Shown piece by piece: positions 43,783-52,785 of a DNA stretch of 64,000 nucleotides. The notes beneath the pieces are model-generated. The model was not told the DNA's origin and ran no database searches. It saw only the letters and a list, made by a program, of their open reading frames with translations. Position 1 is the first letter of the stretch; every line of letters begins with the position of its first letter. The position numbers and the translations under genes are program-made. This DNA is from Bradyrhizobium sp. 164 (GTDB taxonomy: Bacteria > Pseudomonadota > Alphaproteobacteria > Rhizobiales > Xanthobacteraceae): contig NZ_JADPKA010000083.1 of assembly GCF_023073715.1 (NCBI RefSeq), positions 186,001-250,000 of the forward strand, in the 5' to 3' direction.

Positions 43783-44146
43783 CGCTCTTGTATAGTCCCC
43801 AAGCCCGATCGGACCGTTAACGGCCAGATGACGGAAGATAGCGGCACATTCAAGACGTATCAGGCTCATTTGCGCCGGATTTGCCGATTTGTGATCCGCA
43901 AGACTACCGTTGCCCCGTTGCATCACGGGGGCGGAAATCGCATCGCGCCGTCAATTGCCGCGGTGTTCGGCCTCGAATTTAACGAAGCGATGCCGAGCGT
44001 TGCGATATGGTCGAATCAGCCTGATTCGTCACCTTTTGAGCTCCGATCCCGGCGTGGCGAACGCGGCACTCAGTACCGTCACCGCGTTCAGATGGCTCTT
44101 GGGCCCTGGCCATTTGGTCGCCGGGGCGGAAATTCGCAACCCCTCG
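43783..44146. other. Divergent intergenic region, about 360 bases
   Basis: The region separates the L,D-transpeptidase from the Pro/Ala-rich membrane protein. It is AT-richer than its surroundings and probably holds two promoters. CCGTTAACGG is a small palindrome at 43817-43826. No credible reading frame. Confidence 0.5.
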
Positions 44147-44953
44147 ATGCTTCCCGGCTTTCGCTTCCTGTTTGCCGCGATCCTGCTGTCAACCTCCATC
44201 CTGGTGTTCGGCCTAGGGGCCGCCGCGCTGCTGCGGGCGAGCCATGAGCAGTATGTCAGCAGCCCCTCCTGGCGAAACGGCCCGCAGGAGAAGGTGTTTG
44301 CGCAGGCGCCAGAGCCGGCTCAGCCCGTGCTCGCGGTCTTACAGGCGGAGCCGGAGATCACCGCCGATCCCGCACCCTCGGTGCGCGACCAGGTGCCGAC
44401 GATCGGGCTGCCGGTGAGTGAGCCCGAGCCGCTGGTCGCAGCAACGAGCGAGACCGACGTTCAGCCGGAGGTCACTGAAGCCGCGCCCCAGGCCCAGGCT
44501 CCGACCGCCGAACCCCTCACGGCCGAGACCACGCCGGACGCCGCAGCGCCGGCTCCCACCGACACGCTCACCCCTGCCGACACCACGGCATCGGTCCCCG
44601 AGACGCAGCCGGCCGCTGCCGTAACAGTCAGCGAGCCGCCGGCTGATTCCAGTGTTGCCTTTGATTCCAGTGTTGCCCTGACCTCCTCGGCGCTCGCTGT
44701 CGCCGCGACCAAGAGGGCCGCGGTAGACGCCCCGGCGACGACGGCGATGAAGGATGCCCCGGCGAAGCCCAAGGCCGAGGGCAACAAGACGGGGAGCAGC
44801 GCCTCCGACAGCAAGGCGACCAAGCGCAAGGCGAAGGTCACGAAGCGGCACCGCGTGGTGCGGCGCCCGCCGCCTCAGCAGTTGCAGCAACAGCTCGATC
44901 CGTTCGGACAGCGGCAGACGCTCGCAACAACGGTCACACGCACCCGCCAGTAA
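44147..44953 (+). CDS. Single-pass membrane protein with Pro/Ala/Thr-rich periplasmic domain
   Basis: A protein of 268 residues. TM helix about 5-27 (FLFAAILLSTSILVFGLGAAALL). The rest is low complexity: PAPEPAQP, TTPDAAAPAPTDTLTP and a basic C-terminus (KRKAKVTKRHRVVRRPPPQQLQQQ). A 15-base DNA unit GATTCCAGTGTTGCC is repeated in tandem at about 44644. The ATG at 44147 begins the helix; 79 codons upstream are open but not protein-like. Function unknown. Confidence 0.72.
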   Translation: MLPGFRFLFAAILLSTSILVFGLGAAALLRASHEQYVSSPSWRNGPQEKVFAQAPEPAQPVLAVLQAEPEITADPAPSVRDQVPTIGLPVSEPEPLVAATSETDVQPEVTEAAPQAQAPTAEPLTAETTPDAAAPAPTDTLTPADTTASVPETQPAAAVTVSEPPADSSVAFDSSVALTSSALAVAATKRAAVDAPATTAMKDAPAKPKAEGNKTGSSASDSKATKRKAKVTKRHRVVRRPPPQQLQQQLDPFGQRQTLATTVTRTRQ

Positions 44954-44955
44954 GG

Positions 44956-45810
44956 TCACGCCGGCCCGGTCGCGATCGGCGGGCCGCCGGCCTGGCCCCA
45001 TTCCGACCACGAGCCGTCATAGAGCGCGGTGTCGGTGATTCCCAAGCGATAGAGCGCGAGCGTCAGCACGCCTGCCGAGACGCCGGAGCCGCAGCTCGTC
45101 ACGATCGGCGCATCCAACTTGACGCCGGCGGCGGTGAAGGCGGCGCGGAGCTCGTCAAGCGGCTTCATGGTGCCTGTTTCCGCATCGAACAACAGATTAT
45201 AGGGCACGTTGCGGGCGCCGGGAATGTGGCCGGAGCGGATGCCCGGCCGCGGCTCCGGCGCGCGGCCCTCGAAGCGGTCGGCGGCGCGCGCGTCGATCAC
45301 CTGCTCGGCCCGGCTTTCGACATTGGCGATCAGCTGCTGCATGCTGCGCACGCGCTTTGCATCATAGCTCGCCTTGAATGTCGCCGGCTTCGGCTTCACC
45401 TCGCTGCTCTCGACCGGACGGCCCTCAGCGCGCCACTTCTTCAGGCCGCCATTGAGGATGCGCACATTGCTGTGGCCGTAAGACAGGAACATCCACCACG
45501 CGCGCGGCGCCGCGACCCAGCCGCCGGCATCGTAGATCACCACCGTATCGGCATTGGAGATGCCGAGATTGCCGACGTCGCGGCCGAACTGCTCGGCGCT
45601 CGGAAACATGTGCGGCAACGGGTTCGAATGATCCGACACCGCATCGACGTCGAAGAACACAGCGCCCGGCAGATGCGCGGCGAGATAGTCGTCCTTCGGC
45701 AGCGGCAGCACGCCGGGCAGCTTGAAGCTGGCGTCGAGGACCTTGACGTTGGTATCGTCGATGTGGGCGGCGAGCCATTCGGTGGAGACGAGGGGGTCGG
45801 TGGCGGTCAT
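44956..45810 (-). CDS. sseA: 3-mercaptopyruvate sulfurtransferase (tandem rhodanese)
   Basis: A protein of 284 residues with two rhodanese domains (about 5-130 and 160-280). The active-site loop in the second is CGSGVSAG, the mercaptopyruvate sulfurtransferase form (thiosulfate enzymes have CRxGxx[RT]). The first domain holds WVAAPRAWWMFLSYGH. It moves sulfur from mercaptopyruvate to thiols or cyanide. The start MTATDPLVSTEWLAAHID at 45810 is typical; 32 codons upstream are repeat-derived. It lies a few hundred bases from another rhodanese gene. Confidence 0.92.
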   Translation of the reverse strand: MTATDPLVSTEWLAAHIDDTNVKVLDASFKLPGVLPLPKDDYLAAHLPGAVFFDVDAVSDHSNPLPHMFPSAEQFGRDVGNLGISNADTVVIYDAGGWVAAPRAWWMFLSYGHSNVRILNGGLKKWRAEGRPVESSEVKPKPATFKASYDAKRVRSMQQLIANVESRAEQVIDARAADRFEGRAPEPRPGIRSGHIPGARNVPYNLLFDAETGTMKPLDELRAAFTAAGVKLDAPIVTSCGSGVSAGVLTLALYRLGITDTALYDGSWSEWGQAGGPPIATGPA

Positions 45811-45878
45811 GCGAGGTCCTTCCTTGTGGTCATTCGGGCGCGCGTCGCGCGAGCGAGGACGATGCAGCGTCTCCGCTG

Positions 45879-45983
45879 TCATCGCCCGGCTTGCCGCCTT
45901 CGCCAAGGCTTCGGCGGGTCGAGCACTCCTATGGGCCTCGGCGTAGCCTTGGCGGAGCCGGGGCCGGGCGATCCAGTACTCCG
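45879..45983. repeat. Palindromic repeat family E relative
   Basis: TGTCATCGCCCGGCTTGCCGCC at the left and GCCGGGCGATCCAGTACTCC at the right enclose CCAAGGCTTCGGCG and GTAGCCTTGGCGG, which also pair. The short element CCCCGCCTGCGCGGGGAATGAC follows at about 46025. Confidence 0.65.
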
Positions 45984-46054
45984 AGACGGGTGTGATTCAA
46001 CCGATAGGCCGCAGCGTACTGGAATCCCCGCCTGCGCGGGGAATGACGAGGCCC

Positions 46055-46468
46055 TCATCCCTTCTTCTTCGGCACCCATTGCTCGGTCGGCCCACCGGCA
46101 TCGCGCCAGGCGGCGTAGCCGCCGGCGATGTGGGCGACGGGCTTGAGGCCCATGTCCTGCGCCGTCTTGGCGGCGAGCGCGGAGCGCAAGCCGCCGGCGC
46201 AATGGAAGACGAACTTCTTGTCCTCCTGGAAGATCGGTTTTGCGTACGGGCTCTGCGGATCGATCCAGAACTCGAGCATGCCGCGGGTGCAGGCGAACGC
46301 GCCGGGAATGCGGCCGTCGCGCTCGATCTCGCGGGGATCGCGGATGTCGACGATGACGACATCGCCGTTCTTGGAGATCTCGATGGCGTCCTTGGCGGAG
46401 AGCGTTTCGATCTCGGCATTGGCCTCGTCGATCAGCGCCTTGATGCCGCGGGTGATGGTCTGGGGCAT
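46055..46468 (-). CDS. Single-domain rhodanese sulfurtransferase
   Basis: A protein of 137 residues. VVIVDIRDPREIERDGRIPGA is the CH2A region and the active-site loop is FHCAGGLRSALAAKT (Cys about 90). It resembles cytoplasmic single-domain rhodaneses involved in sulfur or thiol transfer. The start MPQTITRGIKALI at 46468 follows GGGAACAAAC. The stop lies among palindromic repeats. Only 245 bases separate it from the sseA start on the same strand. Confidence 0.88.
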   Translation of the reverse strand: MPQTITRGIKALIDEANAEIETLSAKDAIEISKNGDVVIVDIRDPREIERDGRIPGAFACTRGMLEFWIDPQSPYAKPIFQEDKKFVFHCAGGLRSALAAKTAQDMGLKPVAHIAGGYAAWRDAGGPTEQWVPKKKG

Positions 46469-46490
46469 GTTTGTTCCCTTCTTCTCTTCC

Positions 46491-46590
46491 GTCATTCCGG
46501 GGCGATGCGCAGCATCGAACCCGGAATCTCGATCGTCACACGCCATCTCGAGATTCCGGATCGGCCGCGCTGCGGCCGTCCGGAATGACG
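46491..46590. repeat. Palindromic repeat family B
   Basis: GTCATTCCGGGGCGATGCG pairs with GCGGCCGTCCGGAATGACGG, with GAACCCGGAATCTCGA and CTCGAGATTCCGGATC inside. It lies between the rhodanese and VWA genes. Confidence 0.8.
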
Positions 46591-46600
46591 GTGGATCGCA

Positions 46601-47776
46601 TCAGTGCGTCAATTCCTTCATCGCACCTTCCAGCCCCTCGATCGTGATCGGATACATGCGATTGGCAAAGATGCGTTTGATGATGGTGGTCGATTCTGAA
46701 TAGTCCCAATGCTTCTGCTGCACCGGGTTGAGCCACACCGCATGCGGATAGGTGCGGATGATGCGGTCGAGCCAGACCGAGCCGGGCTCCTCGTTGACGT
46801 GCTCGACCGAGCCGCCCGGCACCATGATCTCGTAAGGCGACATCGAGGCGTCGCCGACGAACACGACCTTGTAGTCGTGAGGATATTTGTGCAGCACGTC
46901 CCAGGTCGGGGTGCGGTCGGTGAAGCGGCGCTTGTTCTGCTTCCACACGCCTTCGTAGAGGCAGTTGTGGAAATAGAAATATTCCATGTGCTTGAACTCG
47001 CTCTTCGCCGCCGAGAACAGCTCCTCGACCTGCTCGATATGCGCATCCATCGAGCCGCCGATGTCGAAGAACACTAAAAGCTTCACCGCATTGCGCCGCT
47101 CGGGCCGCATGTGGACGTCGAGATAGCCGTGATTGGCGGTCTCGCGGATCGTGGTGTCGAGATCGAGCTCGTCCGGCGCGCCGGTACGCGCGAATTTGCG
47201 CAGGCGGCGCAGCGCCACCTTGATATTGCGAATGCCGAGCTCGACATTGCCGTCGAGATCCTTGAACTCGCGCCTGTCCCACACCTTCACGGCACGGTTG
47301 TTGCGGTTCTTCTCCTGGCCGATGCGCACGCCTTCGGGATTGTAGCCGTGGGCGCCGAACGGCGAAGTGCCTGCGGTGCCGATCCACTTGCTGCCGCCCT
47401 GGTGCCGTCCCTTCTGCTCCTCGAGGCGCTTCTTCAGCGTCTCCATGAGCTTGTCCCAGCCCATGGCCTCGATCTGCTTCTTCTCTTCCTCGGTGAGATA
47501 CTTCTCGGCGAGCTTCTTCAGCCACTCCTCGGGGATCTCCGCCTTCTCCATGGCGTCGAGCAGGTTTTCCAGCCCCTTGAACACGGTGCCGAAGACGCGG
47601 TCGAACTTGTCGAGATTGCGCTCGTCCTTCACCAGCGAGGCGCGCGACAGATAGTAGAAGTTCTCGACCGTGTAGTCCGCGAGGTCAGCGTCGAGCGCCT
47701 CGATCAACGTGAGGTATTCGCGCAGCGTCACAGGGACCTGCGCGTCGCGCAGAGAGGTGAAGAATTGCAGGAACAT
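46601..47776 (-). CDS. VWA domain (CoxE-like) protein
   Basis: A protein of 391 residues. The N-terminal helical part (1-150) includes a charged coiled segment (EEEKKQIEAMGWDKLMETLKKRLEEQKG). The C-terminal VWA domain starts near VKLLVFFDIGGSMDAHIEQVEELFSAAKSEF, where DIGGS is the metal-binding MIDAS site. CoxE-like VWA proteins pair with MoxR ATPases to assemble or activate metal enzymes or complexes; a MoxR gene is 450 bases away at 48232, on the other strand. The client is unknown. Confidence 0.88.
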   Translation of the reverse strand: MFLQFFTSLRDAQVPVTLREYLTLIEALDADLADYTVENFYYLSRASLVKDERNLDKFDRVFGTVFKGLENLLDAMEKAEIPEEWLKKLAEKYLTEEEKKQIEAMGWDKLMETLKKRLEEQKGRHQGGSKWIGTAGTSPFGAHGYNPEGVRIGQEKNRNNRAVKVWDRREFKDLDGNVELGIRNIKVALRRLRKFARTGAPDELDLDTTIRETANHGYLDVHMRPERRNAVKLLVFFDIGGSMDAHIEQVEELFSAAKSEFKHMEYFYFHNCLYEGVWKQNKRRFTDRTPTWDVLHKYPHDYKVVFVGDASMSPYEIMVPGGSVEHVNEEPGSVWLDRIIRTYPHAVWLNPVQQKHWDYSESTTIIKRIFANRMYPITIEGLEGAMKELTH

Positions 47777-47889
47777 GGGTGACAGATTGCCCGTCGGGTG
47801 CCGAACGTCAAGAGGGCGAAGAACGCCGCGGGGCGCTGGACCGGGTGGCTTTTTGCTCTAGAATTGGCGGCCATAGGGGGACGTTTGCA

Positions 47890-48135
47890 ATGGGAATTGT
47901 CGCCGCGCTCATCATCGGCGCGATCGCAGGCTGGCTGGCGGGCAAGATTGTCCACGGGGCGGGATTTGGGTTGATCGGCAACATGGTCGTGGGCATCATC
48001 GGCGCGCTGGTCGCGAGCTGGGTGCTGCCGCAGCTGCATATTGCGCTCGCCACCGGCACGGTCGGCGCTATCGTGGACGCGACGATCGGGGCGGTGATTG
48101 TGCTCGTCATCCTTTCGCTGATAAAACGGGTCTGA
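47890..48135 (+). CDS. GlsB/YeaQ/YmgE family small membrane protein
   Basis: A protein of 81 residues with three hydrophobic helices and repeated Gly motifs (IIGAIAGWLAGKIVHGAGFGLIGNMVVGIIGALVASWVLPQL). It matches the transglycosylase-associated/GlsB stress-response family. The ATG at 47890 is the usual start. It sits between the divergently oriented VWA and MoxR genes. Confidence 0.9.
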   Translation: MGIVAALIIGAIAGWLAGKIVHGAGFGLIGNMVVGIIGALVASWVLPQLHIALATGTVGAIVDATIGAVIVLVILSLIKRV

Positions 48136-48153
48136 AAGCCTGACCGAACCAGG

Positions 48154-48181
48154 AACGGCCGCTATGTGCGGCCGTTCGTTT
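48154..48181 (+). terminator. Intrinsic-type terminator after the GlsB-family gene
   Basis: Nine-base stem AACGGCCGC / GCGGCCGTT with a TATGT loop, then CGTTTG. Short T tract, so strength is moderate. Confidence 0.65.
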
Positions 48182-48231
48182 GTCGCGGCCGGGGCCGACG
48201 CCCCTCGCTGACAGCTACCTAAGGACACGCA

Positions 48232-49074
48232 ATGAAATTTACCGGCACCAAGGACTATGTTGCGACCGACGACCTCAAGGTCGCCGTCAATGCCTCGATC
48301 GTGCTGGAGCGCCCGCTGCTCATCAAGGGCGAGCCCGGCACGGGCAAGACGGTGCTGGCGGAGGAAGTGGCGAAGGCGCTGAACGCGCCGCTGCTGACCT
48401 GGCACATCAAGTCCACCACCAAGGCGCAGCAGGGCCTCTACGAATACGACGCGGTGTCGCGCCTGCGCGACAGCCAGCTCGGCGATACCAGGGTGTCCGA
48501 CATCAGGAACTACATCAAGCGCGGCAAGCTGTGGGAGGCCTTCACGAGCGAGCAGCGCCCGGTGCTGCTGATCGACGAGATCGACAAGGCCGATATCGAA
48601 TTCCCCAACGACCTGCTGCTCGAGCTCGACCGCATGGAATTCCATGTCTACGAGACCGGCGAGACCATCAAGGCCAAGCAGCGCCCGATCATGATGATCA
48701 CCTCCAACAACGAGAAGGAGCTGCCCGACGCCTTCCTGCGCCGCTGCTTCTTCCACTACATCAAATTCCCCGACGCCGACACGATGGGCCGCATCGTCGA
48801 CGTCCACTTCCCCGGCATCAAGAAACGCCTGGTCGAAGAGGCGCTGCGCATCTTCTTCGAGGTGCGCGAGGTGCCCGGCTTGAAGAAGAAGCCATCGACG
48901 TCCGAACTGCTCGACTGGCTCAAGCTCTTGCTCAACGAGGACATGAGCGCCGAGCAGCTGCGCGAGCGCGACCCGCGCAAACTGATCCCGCCGCTGCACG
49001 GCGCGCTGCTCAAGAACGAGCAGGACGTGCACCTGTTCGAGCGGCTGGCGTTCCTGAGCCGGCGGGAAGTGTAG
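48232..49074 (+). CDS. MoxR family AAA+ ATPase
   Basis: A protein of 280 residues. Walker A GEPGTGKTVLAEEVAKAL (about 32-49), Walker B VLLIDEIDKADIEFPNDLLLELDRMEF, sensor 1 MMITSNNEKELPDAFLRRC. The MoxR group acts as a chaperone together with VWA-domain partners; the CoxE-like protein at 46601 is the obvious candidate. The start at 48232 follows AAGGACACGCA. No signal peptide. Confidence 0.92.
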   Translation: MKFTGTKDYVATDDLKVAVNASIVLERPLLIKGEPGTGKTVLAEEVAKALNAPLLTWHIKSTTKAQQGLYEYDAVSRLRDSQLGDTRVSDIRNYIKRGKLWEAFTSEQRPVLLIDEIDKADIEFPNDLLLELDRMEFHVYETGETIKAKQRPIMMITSNNEKELPDAFLRRCFFHYIKFPDADTMGRIVDVHFPGIKKRLVEEALRIFFEVREVPGLKKKPSTSELLDWLKLLLNEDMSAEQLRERDPRKLIPPLHGALLKNEQDVHLFERLAFLSRREV

Positions 49075-50221
49075 AGGTCTCGTGTCCCGGACGCGCCGCA
49101 ACGCGCAATCGTTGCTGCGCAGAGCCGGGACCCAGAAGGCGATCCGGATTGCTCGGAGACATGGGCACCGGCTCTGCAGCGCATCGCTGAAGAAGCGCTA
49201 GCTTCGTCCGGGGCACGAGAGTACGGCATGACGCACCACTGCCTCCCCATCGTCATTGCGAGCGCAGCGAAGCAATCCAGAATCTTTCCGCTGAGGCAGT
49301 CTGGATTGCTTCGCTGCGCTCGCAATGACGGAGCAAGGGGCATCGGCGTCGTTCTCCAATTCGCATTTGCGTTGCAGACACACGTCCGCATCCTCGCGGC
49401 GCATTTCGCCCGAGCTTTGCTTCGTCGCTCCACCCTCAAAACGGCCGAGGGCGCAGGGAAGGCCGGGTGCTGACCTGGCACCCACGGTCCGCCGTGCGAA
49501 GGCACGCGCAGAAAAACTGCACAGCGGCATACAGGTGAAGCCCAACACACGGCCTTCCCTGCGCAGTGGTTGGACGGCTTATGCCGTGCTCTCCCGGGAG
49601 CCGAATTCCTTCTGGCCTCCCTCACCCCAGCGAAAGTCGCCGACACCGCGCCGGTTGACGCGCATGCCGCATTCGCCAGGGCTTGACCGTAGCAACGACG
49701 GCCAGGACCACACGGTTTTGCCGTACGCACGACCCGTTTTTCGCCGCATTATCCTCCGGCGTTGTCGACGTTGCCGGAAGAATGCTGGCGAGACGAACCT
49801 GACAGCGCCGCTCGTCCGCACGCGGCCTCGGGCTCACGGAGAGCAATCCGCCCTGCCCTTGATCTCGCGTGCCGACGCTGCCGCGTCCACCGCAACCCGG
49901 CCCGCGTTTCGAACGACAGGCGAGACGCCCCTCATCATCGGGCCGGGCTGTCTCGATCTATGCCGCAATTCCGAATTTCGGTAAAGTGGAATATTTTCGC
50001 GGGAAGGGATTGACAGCGCCCGGGTGTTTTGCCCGACGTATCGAGTTGCAACGCACACGTGTCCCGGACGCGCTGCAGCGTGCAACGCTGCTGCGCAGAG
50101 ACAGGACCCAGGAGCCGCGTTGAGATCGGTGGTGAGATGGGCCCCCGGGCTCTGCAGCGCACCGCTCCCGCACGATGCTTCGCATCGCCTAGAGAGCGCT
50201 GCGTCGGGGCTCGGGACCTTC
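49075..50221. repeat. Noncoding repeat block, about 1.1 kb
   Basis: In order it holds a family D repeat (49081-49219), a full family C repeat (49251-49330), and a long GC-rich stretch (about 49380-50040) that I see nowhere else in the window. A second family D copy follows (50058-50218). The long stretch has many short inverted repeats (GGCCTTCCCTGCGC with GCGCAGGGAAGGCC; GGCGTTGTCGACGTTGCC) and ends with GTGTTTTGCCCGAC, which also occurs at 27839. Several open frames cross it but none has a start, Shine-Dalgarno and protein-like composition together. Confidence 0.65.
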
Positions 50222-51868
50222 CTACGCCACCGCCGCCTCCGGTATCCGCGCGGCTTCCATCGGCTGCTTGCCGCGGATCAGGTCCGAGGCGCGGTCGGCG
50301 ATCATCATGGTGGAGGCGTTGAGGTTCGCCGAGATCATGCGCGGCATGACCGAGGCATCGATGACGCGCAGGCCTTCGAGGCCGTGGACGCGGAGCTGGT
50401 CATCGACGACCGCCCAGGTGGAATCCGCCGGACCCATGCGGCAAGTGCAGCCGGGGTGGAAGGTGGTGGTGCCGCGCTGGGTGGCGGCGTGCAAAAATTC
50501 CTCATCGGTGTTGACGTTGGGGCCGGGGAAATCTTCGTAGGCGTAATAAGGCGACAGCGGTGCGGACTTGAGAAGTCTGCGTGCGAGCTTCATGCCGGCG
50601 ACGATGACGCGGCGGTCGAGCTCGGCGTCAAGATAATTGGTCTGGATGATCGGCGGCGCGAACGGATCGCTGGAGCGGATGCGCACATAGCCGCGGCTTT
50701 CCGGGCGCTGCTGCCAGGAGGCGACCGTCATGCCGGGCTCGTCCTCGAGCTGGCCCTGCACGCCTTCTTTGTAGGAGGCCGGCGTGAAGGTAAGCTGGAG
50801 ATCGGAGCTCTCTGCGGTCTCTCCGGAATGCCAGAAGCAATAGACCATGGTCGGCGACAGCGAGAGCAGGCCGCGGCGTGCCGTCGCCCATTTCGCTGCT
50901 TCGACCCAGAGCCGCCAACCGCGGCGAAGCTCGTTGATGGTCTTGATGTCCTTGACGCGCGCGACCGTGCGCGGGGCGTAATGGTCCTGGAGGCCCTCGC
51001 CGACGGGGAGCGCGTGGCGCACTTTGATGCCGTGGGCCTGCAACAGATCGGGCGAGCCGATGCCGGAGAGCTGCAGCAGCTGCGGCGAATTATAGGCGCC
51101 GCCCGAGAGGATCACTTCCTTGTTGGCGCGCACCTCGACAGGCGTGCCGCCACGGCCGCCCTTCATGTAGCGCACGCCGACGGCGCGCTTGCCCTCGAAG
51201 ATGATCTCGGTCGCGTGCGCATGGGTGTGCACATGCACGTTGGGGCGCTTCATCGCGGGCTTGAGGAATGCGGTGGCGCCGGAGACGCGCAGGCCGTTGT
51301 TGATGGTGCGCTGGCAGTAGGAGACGCCTTCCTGAGTCTTGCCGTTGTAATCGGGGTTGCGGGGGATACCGAGCGAGACCGCGCCTTCCATGAAGGCCTC
51401 GCAGAGCGGATCGCGCCAGTTCATGGTCGTGACGATGAGGTTGCCGTCGCGGCCGCGATAGGTGTCCTCGCCCTCGCCGATCCGCTTCTCCAGCCGCCGG
51501 AAATAAGGCAGCACGTCGGCATAGCCCCAGCCGCGATTGCCCATCTGCGCCCAGGTGTCGAAATCCATGCGCTGGCCGCGATTGTAGATGTGGCCGTTGA
51601 TCGAGGACGAGCCGCCGAGCGTCTTGCCGCGCGGCGCGTAGATGCTGCGCCCGCCGGTCCAAGGCCCCGGCTCCTGCTGGTAGGCCCAGTTGATGCTCTT
51701 CATGTGGAAGGTCTTGATGAAGCCCGCCGGCAAATGGATGTAGGGATGCCAGTCGGACGGACCTGCCTCCAGCACGCAGACGCTTGTGTTGGGATCCTCG
51801 CTCAACCGGCTGGTGAGCACGCAACCGGCGGAACCCGCGCCGACGATTACATAATCAAATCTGTCCAT
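50222..51868 (-). CDS. GMC family oxidoreductase (choline/alcohol dehydrogenase-like)
   Basis: Flavoenzyme of 548 residues. FAD motif DYVIVGAGSAGCVLTSRL (4-21), GMC signature 1 PRGKTLGGSSSINGHIYNRG (about 79-98), signature 2 GAYNSPQLLQLSGIG (about 257-271), C-terminal VHGLEGLRVIDASVMPRMISANLNASTMMIADRASD. The substrate is an alcohol; relatives act on choline, polyethylene glycol or sugars. It lies upstream of a small catabolic group, but on the basis of position only. Confidence 0.92.
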   Translation of the reverse strand: MDRFDYVIVGAGSAGCVLTSRLSEDPNTSVCVLEAGPSDWHPYIHLPAGFIKTFHMKSINWAYQQEPGPWTGGRSIYAPRGKTLGGSSSINGHIYNRGQRMDFDTWAQMGNRGWGYADVLPYFRRLEKRIGEGEDTYRGRDGNLIVTTMNWRDPLCEAFMEGAVSLGIPRNPDYNGKTQEGVSYCQRTINNGLRVSGATAFLKPAMKRPNVHVHTHAHATEIIFEGKRAVGVRYMKGGRGGTPVEVRANKEVILSGGAYNSPQLLQLSGIGSPDLLQAHGIKVRHALPVGEGLQDHYAPRTVARVKDIKTINELRRGWRLWVEAAKWATARRGLLSLSPTMVYCFWHSGETAESSDLQLTFTPASYKEGVQGQLEDEPGMTVASWQQRPESRGYVRIRSSDPFAPPIIQTNYLDAELDRRVIVAGMKLARRLLKSAPLSPYYAYEDFPGPNVNTDEEFLHAATQRGTTTFHPGCTCRMGPADSTWAVVDDQLRVHGLEGLRVIDASVMPRMISANLNASTMMIADRASDLIRGKQPMEAARIPEAAVA

Positions 51869-51979
51869 GGTGCCTCAGCCGCCTAGGGTGTCGTGAAGTT
51901 GAGTGACGTGCAGCGGCGCTCGCGATCACCTCTCCCCGGAGGGGAGAGTTGATCGAGCGCACCGCAAATCCAGTGTACA

Positions 51980-52579
51980 TCATAACTGGCGCGGCTTGTC
52001 GTTGAGTTGAAATTCGAGATGCGCCTGTACGGTCGGCCATTCGGCCGCGGTGATGCTGTAGACCACGGTGTCGCGCAAGCTGCCGTTCGGCGCGACCTGA
52101 TGGCTGCGCAGGATGCCGTCCTGCTTGGCCCCCAGGCGCTCGATGGCGCGGCGGCTCTGGTGGTTGAAGAAATGCGTGCGGAACTCGACGGCGATGCAGT
52201 TCAGGGTTTCGAAGGCGTGCCGCAGCAGCAGGAGCTTGCATTGCGTGTTGAGCGGGCCGCGCTGCGCGCTCTTGCCATACCAGGTCGAGCCGATCTCGAC
52301 GCGCCGGTTGGCGGCGTCGATGTTCATGTAGGTCGTCATCCCGACGATCCTGCCGGCGGCGTCGAACACCGTGAACGGCAGCATCGAGCCCGCGGCCTGT
52401 AGCCCCAAGCGGCGGTCGATCTCCTTGCCCATGTTCTCCGGCAGCGGGATCGCGGTGTACCAGAGCTTCGACAGCTCGCCGTCCTTGACGGCCTCGGCCA
52501 GCCCCTCGAGATGCTGGTGCGACAGCGGCTCGAGACGGGCGTGCTGTCCACGCAGGGTGATGGGGTCGGGCCAGGGCAT
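51980..52579 (-). CDS. GNAT family N-acetyltransferase
   Basis: A protein of 199 residues. It resembles the RimJ/RimL-like group: ITLRGQHARLEPLSHQHLEGL at the start, GMTTYMNIDAANRRVEIGSTWYGKSAQRGPLNTQCKLLLLRHAFETL (acetyl-CoA region) and VEFRTHFFNHQSRRAIERLGAKQDGILRSHQ at the end. Acetylates an amine, perhaps a protein N-terminus; substrate unknown. Reading frame in antisense shows no better candidate. Confidence 0.88.
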   Translation of the reverse strand: MPWPDPITLRGQHARLEPLSHQHLEGLAEAVKDGELSKLWYTAIPLPENMGKEIDRRLGLQAAGSMLPFTVFDAAGRIVGMTTYMNIDAANRRVEIGSTWYGKSAQRGPLNTQCKLLLLRHAFETLNCIAVEFRTHFFNHQSRRAIERLGAKQDGILRSHQVAPNGSLRDTVVYSITAAEWPTVQAHLEFQLNDKPRQL

Positions 52580-52594
52580 GGAAGTCTCTCCTTA

Positions 52595-52740
52595 CGTCAT
52601 TGCCAGCGAAGCGAAGCAATCCGGACTGCCAACCCCTCATCCTGAGGAGCGCGGAACGCGCGTCTCGAAGGATGAAGGCGCGGCTGGTGGCCTCGCCCTT
52701 CGAGACGCGCGCTAAGGGCGCGCTCCTCAGGGTGAGGGTC
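52595..52740. repeat. Repeat cluster: half copy of family C and two copies of family A
   Basis: CGTCATTGCCAGCGAAGCGAAGCAATCCGGA (52595-52625) is half of family C. CCTCATCCTGAGGAGCGCGGAACGCGCGTCTCGAAGGATGAAGG (52635-52678) and CCCTTCGAGACGCGCGCTAAGGGCGCGCTCCTCAGGGTGAGGG (52695-52738) are family A copies in opposite orientation. Confidence 0.8.
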
Positions 52741-52785
52741 AGGCAGGTGCTTTGCCTCGCTCTCGATGACGGTAACTAGCACCGT

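Noticed and set aside
49325..49984. 219-codon + strand open frame in the repeat block
   Set aside because: It crosses repeat families, has Arg/Pro/Ser-rich composition, and lacks a Shine-Dalgarno. I treat it as noncoding.
49075..50221. Insertion sequence remnant
   Set aside because: No transposase fragment in any frame and no target-site duplication that I can see; the flanks are short repeats of families C and D.
50024..51886. 620-codon + strand open frame opposite the GMC oxidoreductase
   Set aside because: It is an antisense shadow; the minus strand has FAD and GMC signatures.
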